Shown piece by piece: positions 6,870 to 14,663 of a stretch of DNA of 17,577 nt. The translations under genes were made by a program, and so were the position numbers. Numbering within the stretch: position 1 is the first letter of the stretch; every line of letters starts with the position of its first letter. The notes under the pieces are model-generated. The model worked only from the letters and a program-made list of their open reading frames with translations. It ran no database searches and was not told where the DNA came from. Source of the stretch: a bacterium (GTDB lineage Bacteria > UBA9089 > UBA9088 > JAGUXG01); the NCBI GenBank assembly GCA_030018505.1, contig JASEHO010000016.1:1-17577 (forward strand), given 5' to 3'.

Positions 6870-6898
6870 ACACTTACTTATCTCTTAACTTCCAGAAG

Positions 6899-8071
6899 AT
6901 GACTACTCATAAGATGACCCTTAATATGGGGCCACAACACCCATCAACGCATGGGGTGCTGAGGCTTGTCCTTGAGCTTGATGGAGAGACCATAACTGCT
7001 TGCGAACCACACATTGGCTATCTTCATCGGGGGATAGAAAAATTAGCTGAGTCAAAGACCTATCACCAATTCCTTCCCATAACAGACAGATTAGACTATA
7101 TTGCTGCTCCTTCAAATAACCTTGCCTATTGCCTTGCTGTGGAAAAATTAGCAGGCTTGGAAGTTCCAAAAAGAGCCTCTTATATCAGAATGATAATTGC
7201 TGAGCTGACAAGAATTGCCAGCCACCTTGTCTGGCTTGGAACCCATGCCTTAGATATTGGAGCCTACACTGTTTTTCTTTATACCTTTAGAGAGAGGGAG
7301 CTTATTCTTGATATTTTTGAAAGCTATTGTGGTGCAAGGCTTACCACAACCTGTTTCAGAATAGGCGGAGTTCCTTATACTATAGATGATGGGCTAAAAA
7401 AGCAGATAGCAGATTTTATAAAGATATTTCCCAAGAAGATAGAGGAGTATGAAGGGCTTCTCACCAAAAACCCAATCTGGCTAAATAGAACCCAGAATAT
7501 AGGTATCATCCCAAAGGATACAGCTATAAGCTATGGGCTTACTGGTCCAACCCTGCGGGGCTCTGGTATAGATAGGGATATAAGAAAAGTAAATCCATAC
7601 TCTTGCTACGATGAGGTTGAATTTGTTGTTCCAAAGGGTCGGGGTATTGGTGATGTGTATGACAGATACCTTGTCCGGCTTGATGAGATGAGGGAGTCAG
7701 TAAAGATTATCACTCAGGCATTAGAAAGATTGCCAGATGGGGAAATTTTAGCAGATTGCCCTAAAGTTATCCCGCCCAAGAAGGAGAGGGTAAAGACAGA
7801 GATAGCGGCATTAATCCACCATTTTCATATAATGACTGAAGGGTTTGAATTGCCAAAAGGAGAGGCTTTTCTGAGCATTGAAGCCCCAAAGGGAGAACTT
7901 GGCTTTTATATTGTTTCAGATGGAGGAAATAAACCAGCTCGATTGCGTATTAGAACCCCTTCTTTTGCCAATCTTTCCTGCATCTCTGAGATAGGAAAAG
8001 GTGTTATGATAGCTGATATGGTAGCTATCATCGGCTCTCTTGATATTGTCCTTGGTGAGATAGATAGATAG
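6899..8071 (+). CDS. nuoD: NADH-quinone oxidoreductase subunit D (complex I 49-kDa subunit)
   Basis: Peripheral-arm subunit that forms the quinone-reducing cavity of respiratory complex I; 390 residues, full length for the stand-alone (not NuoCD-fused) form. The quinone-site motif GPQHPSTHGVLR (11-22) places His14 and His18, and DRLDY (63-67) gives Tyr67. His18 and Tyr67 match His38 and Tyr87 of Thermus Nqo4 with the same offset of 20. GYLHRGIEKL, RIASHLVWLG and the C-terminal GEIDR are also typical. No convincing ribosome site or promoter lies upstream, and an internal Met6 or Met10 could be the true start. No other nuo genes are in the window, which is unusual because nuoD normally lies between nuoC and nuoE or nuoH. 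Membrane-bound hydrogenase large subunits are related, but the quinone-site residues favour NuoD. Confidence 0.9.
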   Translation: MTTHKMTLNMGPQHPSTHGVLRLVLELDGETITACEPHIGYLHRGIEKLAESKTYHQFLPITDRLDYIAAPSNNLAYCLAVEKLAGLEVPKRASYIRMIIAELTRIASHLVWLGTHALDIGAYTVFLYTFRERELILDIFESYCGARLTTTCFRIGGVPYTIDDGLKKQIADFIKIFPKKIEEYEGLLTKNPIWLNRTQNIGIIPKDTAISYGLTGPTLRGSGIDRDIRKVNPYSCYDEVEFVVPKGRGIGDVYDRYLVRLDEMRESVKIITQALERLPDGEILADCPKVIPPKKERVKTEIAALIHHFHIMTEGFELPKGEAFLSIEAPKGELGFYIVSDGGNKPARLRIRTPSFANLSCISEIGKGVMIADMVAIIGSLDIVLGEIDR

Positions 8072-8100
8072 GCTATAGGTTGTTAGGTTATAATCCTTGT

Positions 8101-8125
8101 AAAGCAACAGCCCTTACCAAAAACT
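8101..8125 (+). repeat. Dispersed 25-bp intergenic repeat, copy 2
   Basis: Matches 1951-1975 with two differences, starting AAAGCAACAG and ending CTTACCAAAAACT. It lies inside a loop bounded by an 8-bp inverted repeat, AGGTTATA (8085-8092) and TATAACCT (8135-8142), in the gap after nuoD. Confidence 0.6.
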
Positions 8126-8208
8126 GTAATCTTCTATAACCTCATAGGTAAGTGTTCAGGTAGTATCCGAAAAGGGGAATAAAATTCATTGCAAATTGCA
8201 AATTTAGC

Positions 8209-8265
8209 ATTTGAAATGATTTATCTCCGGACACTCCTAATGTATGGGCTTAAGCGGTTACCCTC
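8209..8265 (-). repeat. 57-bp dispersed repeat, copy 1 (overlaps the kinase stop codon)
   Basis: Read on the minus strand from 8265 to 8209, this stretch matches the plus strand from 14664 to 14720 at 53 of 57 positions. It begins in GAGGGTAAC, passes through CTTAAG, ATACATTAGG and GTGTCCGGAGATAAATC, and ends TTTCAAAT. It covers the last codons and the stop (8250-8252) of the kinase gene. It continues into an AT-rich tail (8175-8208) resembling the gaps at 4321-4340 and 17515-17550. Confidence 0.75.
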
Positions 8266-9698
8266 ATAGGCAGTCTAACCGTAAATTTTGTTCCTACATT
8301 TAACCTGCTTTCAACCTCAATCTTTCCCTGATGAGCCTCAACGATACGCTTGCAGATAGCCAAACCTAAGCCAGTTCCTTTACTTTTAGTGGTAAAGAAT
8401 GGGTCAAAGATCTTCTCAAAATTTTCTACAGGAATCCCATGTCCTGCATCAGCAAATCTTATAAGAACAAAATCACTCTCTTCGGTCTGGCTTCTTTCAG
8501 CTGAAATCTCTAATATTCCCTCTGCCTTCATAATCTCACAACTATTCTTGATAAGATTAACAAAGACCTGTTTTAGCCTATTCAAGTCTGCCTCTATGAA
8601 AAGCCCTTCCTGTATATTCTTGGTTAAGATTATATTTGCGAGAAAGTATGGCGGAATCTCTTCTAATGACTGATCAATAGCCTTTTTTAAGTCAATCATC
8701 TCTGCATTAAGGATAGGGGGTCTTGAAAGGGAGAGAAGGTCCTCAAGGTAAGAGGTCGTCCTGGTTATTGCCTCATCTATCTGAGAGAGCTTTCTCTCTG
8801 TCTTTTCATTCTTGGGGATATAGCCCTTTAGAAGATAAAGCCCTGTCCTGATTATACTTAAAGGGTTACGAATCTCATGGACAGCCTCTCCAGCAATCTG
8901 AGACATAACCGTCAACCTTTCACTCTCTCGAAGCCTTGCCTCCATTCTCTTCAGTTCAGATAGATCTGCCACAAGCCCCAGACTGCCATTAAAGCTTTCC
9001 TTATTATCAAATAATGGAGTGAGGTTGATAAGTGTAGGCACCACCTCTTTAGCTTTCCCGATAAGGTCAATCTCAAAGCCTCTTCTTCTTCCTTGCTTTA
9101 TCGCCTGATACTCTTCTTCCCATCTCTTTGTTTCGTCCTTCTTGATGAGACTAAAGATGGATTGACCTAAAAGCTCAGCCTCAGAATATGCCAAAAGATC
9201 AGCCATTCTTTGGTTGACAAAGACAATTGTCTCTTGCATATCAAGGCTAAACAGACCCTCACCCATTGACTCAATCAGCTTTGTATAGACATATTCCTGT
9301 TTATCTAAGAAGCCTGCTCTCCTGCCAGAGACTACTGCTTGTAAGATAGCTTCAGAAAGCCCATCAATCTTATCTTTGGTCAAAAAGTTGACTGCACCAA
9401 GCTTTAGTGCTCCAGTCAGAAGCCGATCATCATGCAAACCCGTAAGGATAATGACTGGAAGATGAGGATAGCCCTGTCTAACCTTCTTTAAGAACTCAAG
9501 GGCATTTGTATCAGGTAGTCTATGGTCAAGAAGGAGGCAGTCAAAGGCGCTCTTTTCAAGCCTCTCCATCCCTTCCTTTCCAGTGCTGGCAACCTCAATC
9601 TCGCACTCCTCTGATGTCTTTCCTATCATTCTTTTGGTAATAATGACATCATCCGGATTATCCTCTATCATCAAGATTTTATTTGGAAAAAGCTTCAT
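8250..9698 (-). CDS. Response regulator-PAS-histidine kinase (soluble sensor)
   Basis: Protein of 482 residues without membrane segments, so a cytoplasmic sensor. Residues 5-122 form a receiver domain with acidic pocket Glu12/Asp13, phospho-acceptor Asp58, Thr86 and Lys108. Residues about 135-255 form a PAS domain with the usual ending DLSELKRME. The dimerisation helix carries His274 in VHEIRNPLS. The ATPase domain has the N-box NLIKNSCE, then DAGHGIPVENFEKIFDPFF and GTGLGLAI. An N-terminal receiver on a kinase is the arrangement of relay or branch-point proteins; its partner kinase and output regulator are not in the window. The ATG overlaps the thrS stop (ATGA), implying coupled translation with a tRNA synthetase, an unusual partnership. 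Its last residues and stop lie in a dispersed repeat. Confidence 0.9.
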   Translation of the reverse strand: MKLFPNKILMIEDNPDDVIITKRMIGKTSEECEIEVASTGKEGMERLEKSAFDCLLLDHRLPDTNALEFLKKVRQGYPHLPVIILTGLHDDRLLTGALKLGAVNFLTKDKIDGLSEAILQAVVSGRRAGFLDKQEYVYTKLIESMGEGLFSLDMQETIVFVNQRMADLLAYSEAELLGQSIFSLIKKDETKRWEEEYQAIKQGRRRGFEIDLIGKAKEVVPTLINLTPLFDNKESFNGSLGLVADLSELKRMEARLRESERLTVMSQIAGEAVHEIRNPLSIIRTGLYLLKGYIPKNEKTERKLSQIDEAITRTTSYLEDLLSLSRPPILNAEMIDLKKAIDQSLEEIPPYFLANIILTKNIQEGLFIEADLNRLKQVFVNLIKNSCEIMKAEGILEISAERSQTEESDFVLIRFADAGHGIPVENFEKIFDPFFTTKSKGTGLGLAICKRIVEAHQGKIEVESRLNVGTKFTVRLPMRVTA

Positions 9699-11404
9699 CT
9701 TTTCTTTTCTTTTATTTCACACCTTAATATTTCAATAAGATTGGGGATCTCAAATTTGCCCATATCCCCTTTGGACCTGTGGCGAAGGCTTATAGTGTTT
9801 TCTTCTGCTTCTTTCTTTCCAAGAATGGCCATATAAGGAATCTTTTCCTCTTGAGCTTCTGCTATCTTCTTGCCTATCTTCTCTCCCTTTAAGTCTGCCT
9901 CTACCCTTATTCCTTCTATTAAGAACCTATCCTTTATCTTATGGGCATACTCTATTGCGGCATCGGTGATAGTCATTATTCTCACTTGAACAGGTGAAAG
10001 CCAGAGAGGAAATTTGCCTTCGTAGTGTTCTATTAAAGCCCCAAGAAACCTTTCCATGCTTCCAAGCACAACCCGATGAATCATCACTGGCTGATGGGGT
10101 TTTCCATCCTCTCCGATATACTCTACCCCAAACCTTTCTGGCAGATTAAAGTCAACCTGAATGGTTGGTCCCTGCCAGGACCTTTTTAAGCAATCTTTGA
10201 GCTTCACATCTATCTTTGGTCCATAGAAGACAGCCTCACCTTCATCTATTGTATATGGCAGTCCTTCCTTTTTGAGCACATCTTGTAAAATTCCCTCAGC
10301 CATATCCCATCTTTCCTTTGTTCCGACAAATCTCTCGGGTCTTGTTGCCAGATAGACCTCATACTCACTAAAACCAAAACAAGAGAGCATCCTTTGAAAG
10401 AATCGTATCACCCTTCCTATTTCATCCATCAACTTCTCTTCGGTGCAAAAGATATGGGCGTCATCCTGGGTGAAACCACGAACCCTTAATAATCCATGCA
10501 GAACCCCTGTCCTTTCATAGCGATAGACTGTTCCCAGCTCAAAGTATCTAAGGGGTAAATCCCTAAAGCTCCTTGTTCTTGTTTTATAGATCAAGATATG
10601 GCCAGGGCAGTTCATAGGCTTTAGGACATAGTCCTCTTTTTCTTTGTTGATGAAATACATATTCTCGGAGTAATAATCACAGTGGCCTGAGGTCTGCCAA
10701 AGCTCCTTCCTTCCTATGTGTGGTGTGGCTACCTCAAGGTATCCTTCTTTCCTGTGTTCCTCCTTTAGATATTGGATAATCTGGTCAACCAAAACCTTTC
10801 CATGTGGATGATAGAAGATAAGCCCGGAGCCTGCTTCTTCATAAATAGAAAATAGAGATAGAGCAGAGCCAAGTTTTCTATGGTCTCTCTTCTTTGCCTC
10901 CTCTAATAATCTTAAGTATTCATCAAGCTCTGATTGGCTCTCAAAGGATATGCCATAGATTCTGGTTAGCATTGGGTTTTTTTCATCACCCTTCCAGTAT
11001 GCCCCAGCTATTCTCAGGAGCTTAAAAGCCTTTACCTCTTTTGTTGATGAGATATGTGGACCCTTGCATAGGTCGGAAAACTCTCCATTTGTAAAGAAGG
11101 AGACCTCATCATCTAAAATCCCTGAGAGTAGCTGAAGTTTATAAGATTGGTTGTCTTCTGCCAAGTATTTTTCTGCCTCTTCCTTGCTTACCACACGCTT
11201 TTCAAACCTCTGGTCATCTTCTACTATCTTCTTCATCTCCTCTTCTATCTTTGGCAGGTCTTCTGGGGTGAAAGGATAATCAAAGTCATAGTAGAAGCCT
11301 TCTTCTATAGCCGGGCCTATCCCCAGCTTCACCTTACTAAAGAGCCTTCGGACAGCAGTAGCTAAAATATGCGATGTTGAATGCCAGAGAATATCTTTTT
11401 CCAT
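9695..11404 (-). CDS. thrS: Threonyl-tRNA synthetase, TGS-less form
   Basis: Charges tRNA-Thr. The protein has 569 residues versus about 640 in E. coli because the N-terminal TGS domain is absent; the protein opens at the editing domain. A TGA stop lies in frame eight codons before the ATG (11426-11428), so the missing part is not hidden by a wrong start. The editing site is intact: HSTSH (His8, His12) and CKGPH (Cys113, His117). The aminoacylation zinc ligands are Cys266 (MNCPGH), His317 (DDAH) and His443 (MIHR). The anticodon-binding domain occupies about 470-565. TGS-less bacterial ThrRS exist, so the enzyme should work. A promoter ends 9 nt before the ATG and there is no ribosome site. 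The usual infC-rpmI-rplT neighbours are missing; a kinase gene overlaps the stop. Confidence 0.95.
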   Translation of the reverse strand: MEKDILWHSTSHILATAVRRLFSKVKLGIGPAIEEGFYYDFDYPFTPEDLPKIEEEMKKIVEDDQRFEKRVVSKEEAEKYLAEDNQSYKLQLLSGILDDEVSFFTNGEFSDLCKGPHISSTKEVKAFKLLRIAGAYWKGDEKNPMLTRIYGISFESQSELDEYLRLLEEAKKRDHRKLGSALSLFSIYEEAGSGLIFYHPHGKVLVDQIIQYLKEEHRKEGYLEVATPHIGRKELWQTSGHCDYYSENMYFINKEKEDYVLKPMNCPGHILIYKTRTRSFRDLPLRYFELGTVYRYERTGVLHGLLRVRGFTQDDAHIFCTEEKLMDEIGRVIRFFQRMLSCFGFSEYEVYLATRPERFVGTKERWDMAEGILQDVLKKEGLPYTIDEGEAVFYGPKIDVKLKDCLKRSWQGPTIQVDFNLPERFGVEYIGEDGKPHQPVMIHRVVLGSMERFLGALIEHYEGKFPLWLSPVQVRIMTITDAAIEYAHKIKDRFLIEGIRVEADLKGEKIGKKIAEAQEEKIPYMAILGKKEAEENTISLRHRSKGDMGKFEIPNLIEILRCEIKEKKR

Positions 11405-11413
11405 AGAGAAAAT

Positions 11414-11441
11414 ATTATCAAGTGATCAAAAGAGATGTCAA
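11414..11441 (-). promoter_or_regulatory. thrS promoter abutting the ATG (predicted leaderless)
   Basis: On the minus strand TTGACA (11441-11436), 16-nt spacer, GATAAT (11419-11414), then 9 nt (ATTTTCTCT) to the ATG at 11404. No ribosome site and no space for a T-box leader, a common thrS control in Firmicutes. Confidence 0.65.
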
Positions 11442-11452
11442 CTATAAGTTTG

Positions 11453-11656
11453 AAATTTGGGGATGGTTCACTTTTAAGGTGAAAGCTTGCAGCGTAAAAA
11501 ATGGAAAATAGAAATGAGAATTTGAAATTAGAAATTTGAAATTGGCAAGAAAGAAGACTATAATTTCGAATTTCTTCCTAATTTCTAATTTCCAATTTCT
11601 AATTTCCAGAAGAAATCACAGGGAAAAACTTTTGAAAATGAACCGTCCCGAAATTT
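11453..11656. mobile_element. MITE-like non-coding element with 25-bp imperfect terminal inverted repeats
   Basis: The left end (11453-11477) and the reverse complement of the right end (11632-11656) match at 21 of 25 positions, sharing AAATTT, GGGA, GGTTCA and TTTT words. The inside (about 11517-11610) is a second inverted repeat made of AATTTGAAATTAGAAATTTG-like words against CTAATTTCCAATTTC-like words. There is no open reading frame of note and no transposase nearby. The size of about 200 bp and nested palindrome fit a miniature inverted-repeat element or a REP-like sequence. Mobility is inferred, and no target duplication is evident. Confidence 0.5.
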
Positions 11657-11695
11657 GCCAAAAGTTGATGTCTTAAACAGACTTTAGCTAAAAAT

Positions 11696-11741
11696 TTGAC
11701 AAAATGTGGCAAGCAGGATATACTACATTAAAAAACGGAGG
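11696..11741 (+). promoter_or_regulatory. htpX promoter with conventional leader and ribosome site
   Basis: TTGACA (11696-11701), 17-nt spacer, TATACT (11719-11724), predicted start about 11731, then GGAGG (11737-11741) and the ATG at 11748. The -10 box is 23 nt from the start codon, in contrast to the 8-9 nt at the leaderless candidates. It probably drives htpX-rpmE-panD-yidC. Confidence 0.75.
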
Positions 11742-11747
11742 TAAAGA

Positions 11748-12584
11748 ATGAATAGCTTTAAGACTTTTCTTTTACTTTTCAGCTTATCAATGCTTTTGCT
11801 GATGGTGGGCGGGGCAATAGGTGGAAGGAATGGGATGACTATAGCTCTTGTTATTGCAGGTGCAATGAACCTTATTAGCTATTGGTTTTCTGATAAGATT
11901 GTGCTGGCTATGTATGGGGCAAAAGAGGTGTCAGAGGCAGACCTGCCTGAGGTGCATCGAATAGTAAGCAATCTTTGCCAGGTATCAGGCCAGGAAAAGC
12001 CAAAGGTTTATCTTATGCCATCTGCTTCGCCAAACGCCTTTGCTACAGGAAGGGACCCAAAGCATTCAGCAGTGGCTGTGACACAAGGGATAATGAAACT
12101 GCTTTCAAGAACAGAGCTTGAGGGTGTTATTGCCCATGAGCTTGCCCACATCAAAAATCGGGACATCTTAGTGGCTACCATTGCCGCAACTATTGCTACA
12201 GCTATATTCCATTTAGCAGATATGGCAAAATGGGCGGCTATATTTGGAGGCAGAAGGGATGATAACAGGGAAGGAAACCCGATAGTCTTTTTGGCTATGA
12301 TTATTGTTGCACCAATTGCGGCTATGCTCATTCAAATGGCTATATCCAGAAACAGGGAGTATCTGGCAGATGAAACAGGGGCAAGGCTTTGTGGAAACCC
12401 TCTGGGTCTTGCTGGAGCTCTTAGAAAGCTGGCTGAAGGGGCAGAAAGGCTTCCTTTGAATGCTAAAGCCTCCACAGCCCATATGTTTATTGTCAATCCA
12501 CTTTCAGGAGGAGGTATATTTAAGCTCTTTTCAACCCATCCACCAATAAAAGAGAGGGTTGAAAGGCTTGAGAAAATGGTATGA
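11748..12584 (+). CDS. htpX: HtpX-family membrane zinc metalloprotease (M48)
   Basis: Membrane-protein quality-control protease of 278 residues. Two N-terminal membrane helices (about 5-25 and 28-48), then the active site facing the cytoplasm: HELAH (130-134, ligands His130 and His134, catalytic Glu131). Two further hydrophobic segments lie at about 140-160 and 178-198. Glu204 in NREYLADE is the expected third zinc ligand, and the C-terminal STHPP motif is typical. Ribosome site GGAGG 7 nt before the ATG. The stop overlaps the rpmE start (ATGA). It heads an operon that also encodes the YidC insertase, fitting a membrane-biogenesis theme. In E. coli htpX is controlled by CpxR; nothing comparable is seen here. 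Confidence 0.93.
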   Translation: MNSFKTFLLLFSLSMLLLMVGGAIGGRNGMTIALVIAGAMNLISYWFSDKIVLAMYGAKEVSEADLPEVHRIVSNLCQVSGQEKPKVYLMPSASPNAFATGRDPKHSAVAVTQGIMKLLSRTELEGVIAHELAHIKNRDILVATIAATIATAIFHLADMAKWAAIFGGRRDDNREGNPIVFLAMIIVAPIAAMLIQMAISRNREYLADETGARLCGNPLGLAGALRKLAEGAERLPLNAKASTAHMFIVNPLSGGGIFKLFSTHPPIKERVERLEKMV

Positions 12585-12796
12585 AGAAAGAGATACACCC
12601 AGAGTATGATGATATTTCTGCCAAGTGTAGTTGTGGGGCAACCTATCCTACAAGGTCAACAGAGAAGGATATAAGGCTTGAGATATGCTCAGCCTGCCAT
12701 CCATTTTTTACAGGAACCCAAAAATTAGTTGACACAGCAGGAAGGGTAGAAAGATTCATCACCAGACAGAAGAAAAAGAAGAAAGAAGAGGAATGA
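12581..12796 (+). CDS. rpmE: 50S ribosomal protein L31, zinc-binding form (bL31)
   Basis: Subunit-bridge protein of 71 residues, with a normal start MKKEIHPEY. The four zinc cysteines are present: Cys16 and Cys18 (CSC), Cys36 and Cys39 (CSAC), so this is the C+ type rather than the zinc-free paralogue made under zinc limitation. HPFFTG and GRVERF are diagnostic. The tail is a run of Lys and Glu. Translation is coupled to htpX through an ATGA overlap. Confidence 0.96.
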   Translation: MKKEIHPEYDDISAKCSCGATYPTRSTEKDIRLEICSACHPFFTGTQKLVDTAGRVERFITRQKKKKKEEE

Positions 12797-12812
12797 CCAT
12801 AAGAGACAAAAG

Positions 12813-13139
12813 ATGTTTAGAATAATGTGCAAATCTAAGATAACAGGGGCTAATGTCTCTGGTAGGGTAAGGGAATGCTCTGGAAGTATCGGCATAGATT
12901 CAGAGGTTATGGAAAGGGCTGATATTTTGCAGGGTGAAAAGGTTCATGTCCTCAATCAATCAACAGGTGCAAGGTTTGAGACTTATGCCATAAGAGAGAA
13001 AAGTGGTTCAAGGAAGATCGTTCTTTATGGCCCGGCTACAAGGCTTGGTGAGATAGAAGACTCGCTTGTCATTCTTTCTTATTCCATCCTTTCTGATGAA
13101 GAGGCAAGGCTATCAAAGCTTAAGGTGGTAAAGCTTTAA
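12813..13139 (+). CDS. panD: Aspartate 1-decarboxylase (pyruvoyl enzyme)
   Basis: Makes beta-alanine from aspartate for pantothenate and CoA. The proenzyme of 108 residues has the self-cleavage site Gly24-Ser25, after which Ser25 becomes the pyruvoyl group. The other active-site residues sit at canonical positions: Lys9, Arg54, Thr57 and Tyr58 (ARFETYA). In proteobacteria the proenzyme is processed with PanM/PanZ; no partner is visible here. It starts 16 nt after rpmE with no clear ribosome site, and its stop shares a base with the yidC ATG. panB and panC are not adjacent. The N-terminus matches the family so the start is reliable. Confidence 0.95.
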   Translation: MFRIMCKSKITGANVSGRVRECSGSIGIDSEVMERADILQGEKVHVLNQSTGARFETYAIREKSGSRKIVLYGPATRLGEIEDSLVILSYSILSDEEARLSKLKVVKL

Positions 13140-14659
13140 TGAATGCCAGGCTCTTTCTCTTTCTTTTTCTCTCCCTTATTATCCTTTTCCTTCATTCTCT
13201 GTGGCTACAACATCAGCAGCCGCCTTTGCCTCCTACTAAACCTTCAACTGAGCCTAAACAAAAAGAAGAGGTTATTCTCCCTAAAACTGAAACCAGAGCT
13301 AAAATCTCCATCCCAGTAGAAGAGATGAAGATAAAGTCAGGTCTATTTGAACTAACCCTTCTTTCAGACGGAAAGATTGGCACATTATCTCTCCTTAAGT
13401 TTACCAAACAGGGTAAGCTGTATCCTGTTCTTATTCCAGAAAACAGTTGTTTTTCCCTAAAAGTAGGTGAAGAAGAGCTTCTTCCTATAACCTCATCCCT
13501 AAAAACTATGGAATTTGGCTATATGGCAGGGAAAATAGAGATTAAAAAAAGCTATAGCTTTGATCCTGACTCATACCTTTTTAAGACGAATCTCACCTTT
13601 ACAAATACCTCCAAAGAAGCTATTGTTACCCCTCCTATTCTTCTTTGTCTATCCTCTTTGCTTGGTCAAGATGTTGCCAGCCATAGTTCTCCTCAAGGTT
13701 ATTTGGTTAATAATAGCTTCAAAGATGTGAAATATAGTGGTGGAGGGTTTCTTGAGGGTATTGGACTTAAAGAGGAGACCCCTCTATATCAGAAGATAAA
13801 GATAGATACGCCTGCTGATTGGTTGGTTCAGAGGGATAAGTACTTTATATTCTCTGCAAAACCAAAGATGAGGTCACAAAGCGCATATTTTATCCGAGAC
13901 CTTGATAAAAGTTATCGGATAGAGGCAGAGTTTTCAGGCTATCTACTTGAAGGCGGAAAATCTATTGAGAATCTTATTGAGGTCTATATTGGACCAAAAG
14001 ACAATAAAGAGCTCTCTAAATTTGGTCTGGTCAAACTCTCAGGTCTGTGGTTTCTTGCCAAATGGATACTCTACTGCCTCTCTTTTTTATATAAAGTGGT
14101 AGGAAATTATGGTTTAGCTATCATTCTTCTGACCATTATAATAAAGATAGTCTTGCATCCCTTGACCCGAAAGAATTTTAAGGCAATGAAGGCTATGGCA
14201 AAACTCAAGCCTCATATGGAAAGGCTTAAGGAGAAGCACAAGGATCCCAAGATATTACAAGAAGAGACGATGAAGCTCTACCAGGAACATAAGGTCAATC
14301 CCTTTGGGGGCTGCCTTCCCTTACTCCTACAAATGCCAGTATTCTTTGCCCTATACTCTGCCTTTGACAATGGAATAGAGCTTCGTGGCGCACCCTTTAT
14401 CTTCTGGATACAAGACCTTTCAGCCAAGGATCCATATTTTGTTTTGCCTATACTTATGGGAGTGAGTATGTTTATTCAACAGAAGATGAGCCCATCTCCT
14501 GGTGGCGACGCATCAACAGAAAAGATAATGATGATAATGCCGATTATTATGACCTTTATGTTCTTGCAATTTCCATCAGGTCTTGTTTTATACTGGTTTA
14601 TCCAGAATATAGTTACCATTATTGAACATTGGTTGATTGAGAAGGGGATAGAGAAGTAA
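13139..14659 (+). CDS. yidC: Membrane protein insertase YidC
   Basis: Inserts and folds inner-membrane proteins alone or with SecYEG. Protein of 506 residues: membrane anchor at 4-22, a Pro/Lys-rich linker, a periplasmic beta-domain (about 60-285) of the Gram-negative type, then the conserved five-helix insertase core (about 300-500). The hydrophilic-groove arginine of E. coli (Arg366, before the YPLT motif) aligns with Lys336 (IIIKIVLHPLT), which keeps the positive charge. NPFGGCLPLLLQMPVFFALY and FPSGLVLYW are family hallmarks. The C-terminus ends IEKGIEK, without a long ribosome-binding tail. It is fourth in the htpX operon, overlapping panD by one base; the usual rnpA/yidD/jag/mnmE neighbours are absent. 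Confidence 0.95.
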   Translation: MNARLFLFLFLSLIILFLHSLWLQHQQPPLPPTKPSTEPKQKEEVILPKTETRAKISIPVEEMKIKSGLFELTLLSDGKIGTLSLLKFTKQGKLYPVLIPENSCFSLKVGEEELLPITSSLKTMEFGYMAGKIEIKKSYSFDPDSYLFKTNLTFTNTSKEAIVTPPILLCLSSLLGQDVASHSSPQGYLVNNSFKDVKYSGGGFLEGIGLKEETPLYQKIKIDTPADWLVQRDKYFIFSAKPKMRSQSAYFIRDLDKSYRIEAEFSGYLLEGGKSIENLIEVYIGPKDNKELSKFGLVKLSGLWFLAKWILYCLSFLYKVVGNYGLAIILLTIIIKIVLHPLTRKNFKAMKAMAKLKPHMERLKEKHKDPKILQEETMKLYQEHKVNPFGGCLPLLLQMPVFFALYSAFDNGIELRGAPFIFWIQDLSAKDPYFVLPILMGVSMFIQQKMSPSPGGDASTEKIMMIMPIIMTFMFLQFPSGLVLYWFIQNIVTIIEHWLIEKGIEK

Positions 14660-14663
14660 AAAG

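Larger units (their letters stand above)
11405..11747. other. Divergent intergenic region between thrS and htpX (343 bp)
   Basis: No gene. From left to right: the thrS promoter (11414-11441), an inverted-repeat-bounded element (11453-11656), and the htpX promoter and ribosome site (11696-11741). Confidence 0.75.

Noticed and set aside
6885..6898. Leaderless promoter for nuoD
   Set aside because: The hexamer at the matching distance (TTAACT) is a poor -10 and no -35 lies upstream, so nuoD does not share the pattern.
11405..11452. T-box riboswitch before thrS
   Set aside because: The leader would be a few bases at most and no T-box or specifier sequences are visible.
12008..12598. Minus-strand reading frames across htpX
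   Set aside because: Shadows of HtpX, whose zinc motif and membrane segments are clear on the plus strand.
12813..13139. panD as a broken or inactive gene because it lacks panB/panC neighbours
   Set aside because: The cleavage site and all active-site residues are at canonical positions and the length is normal.
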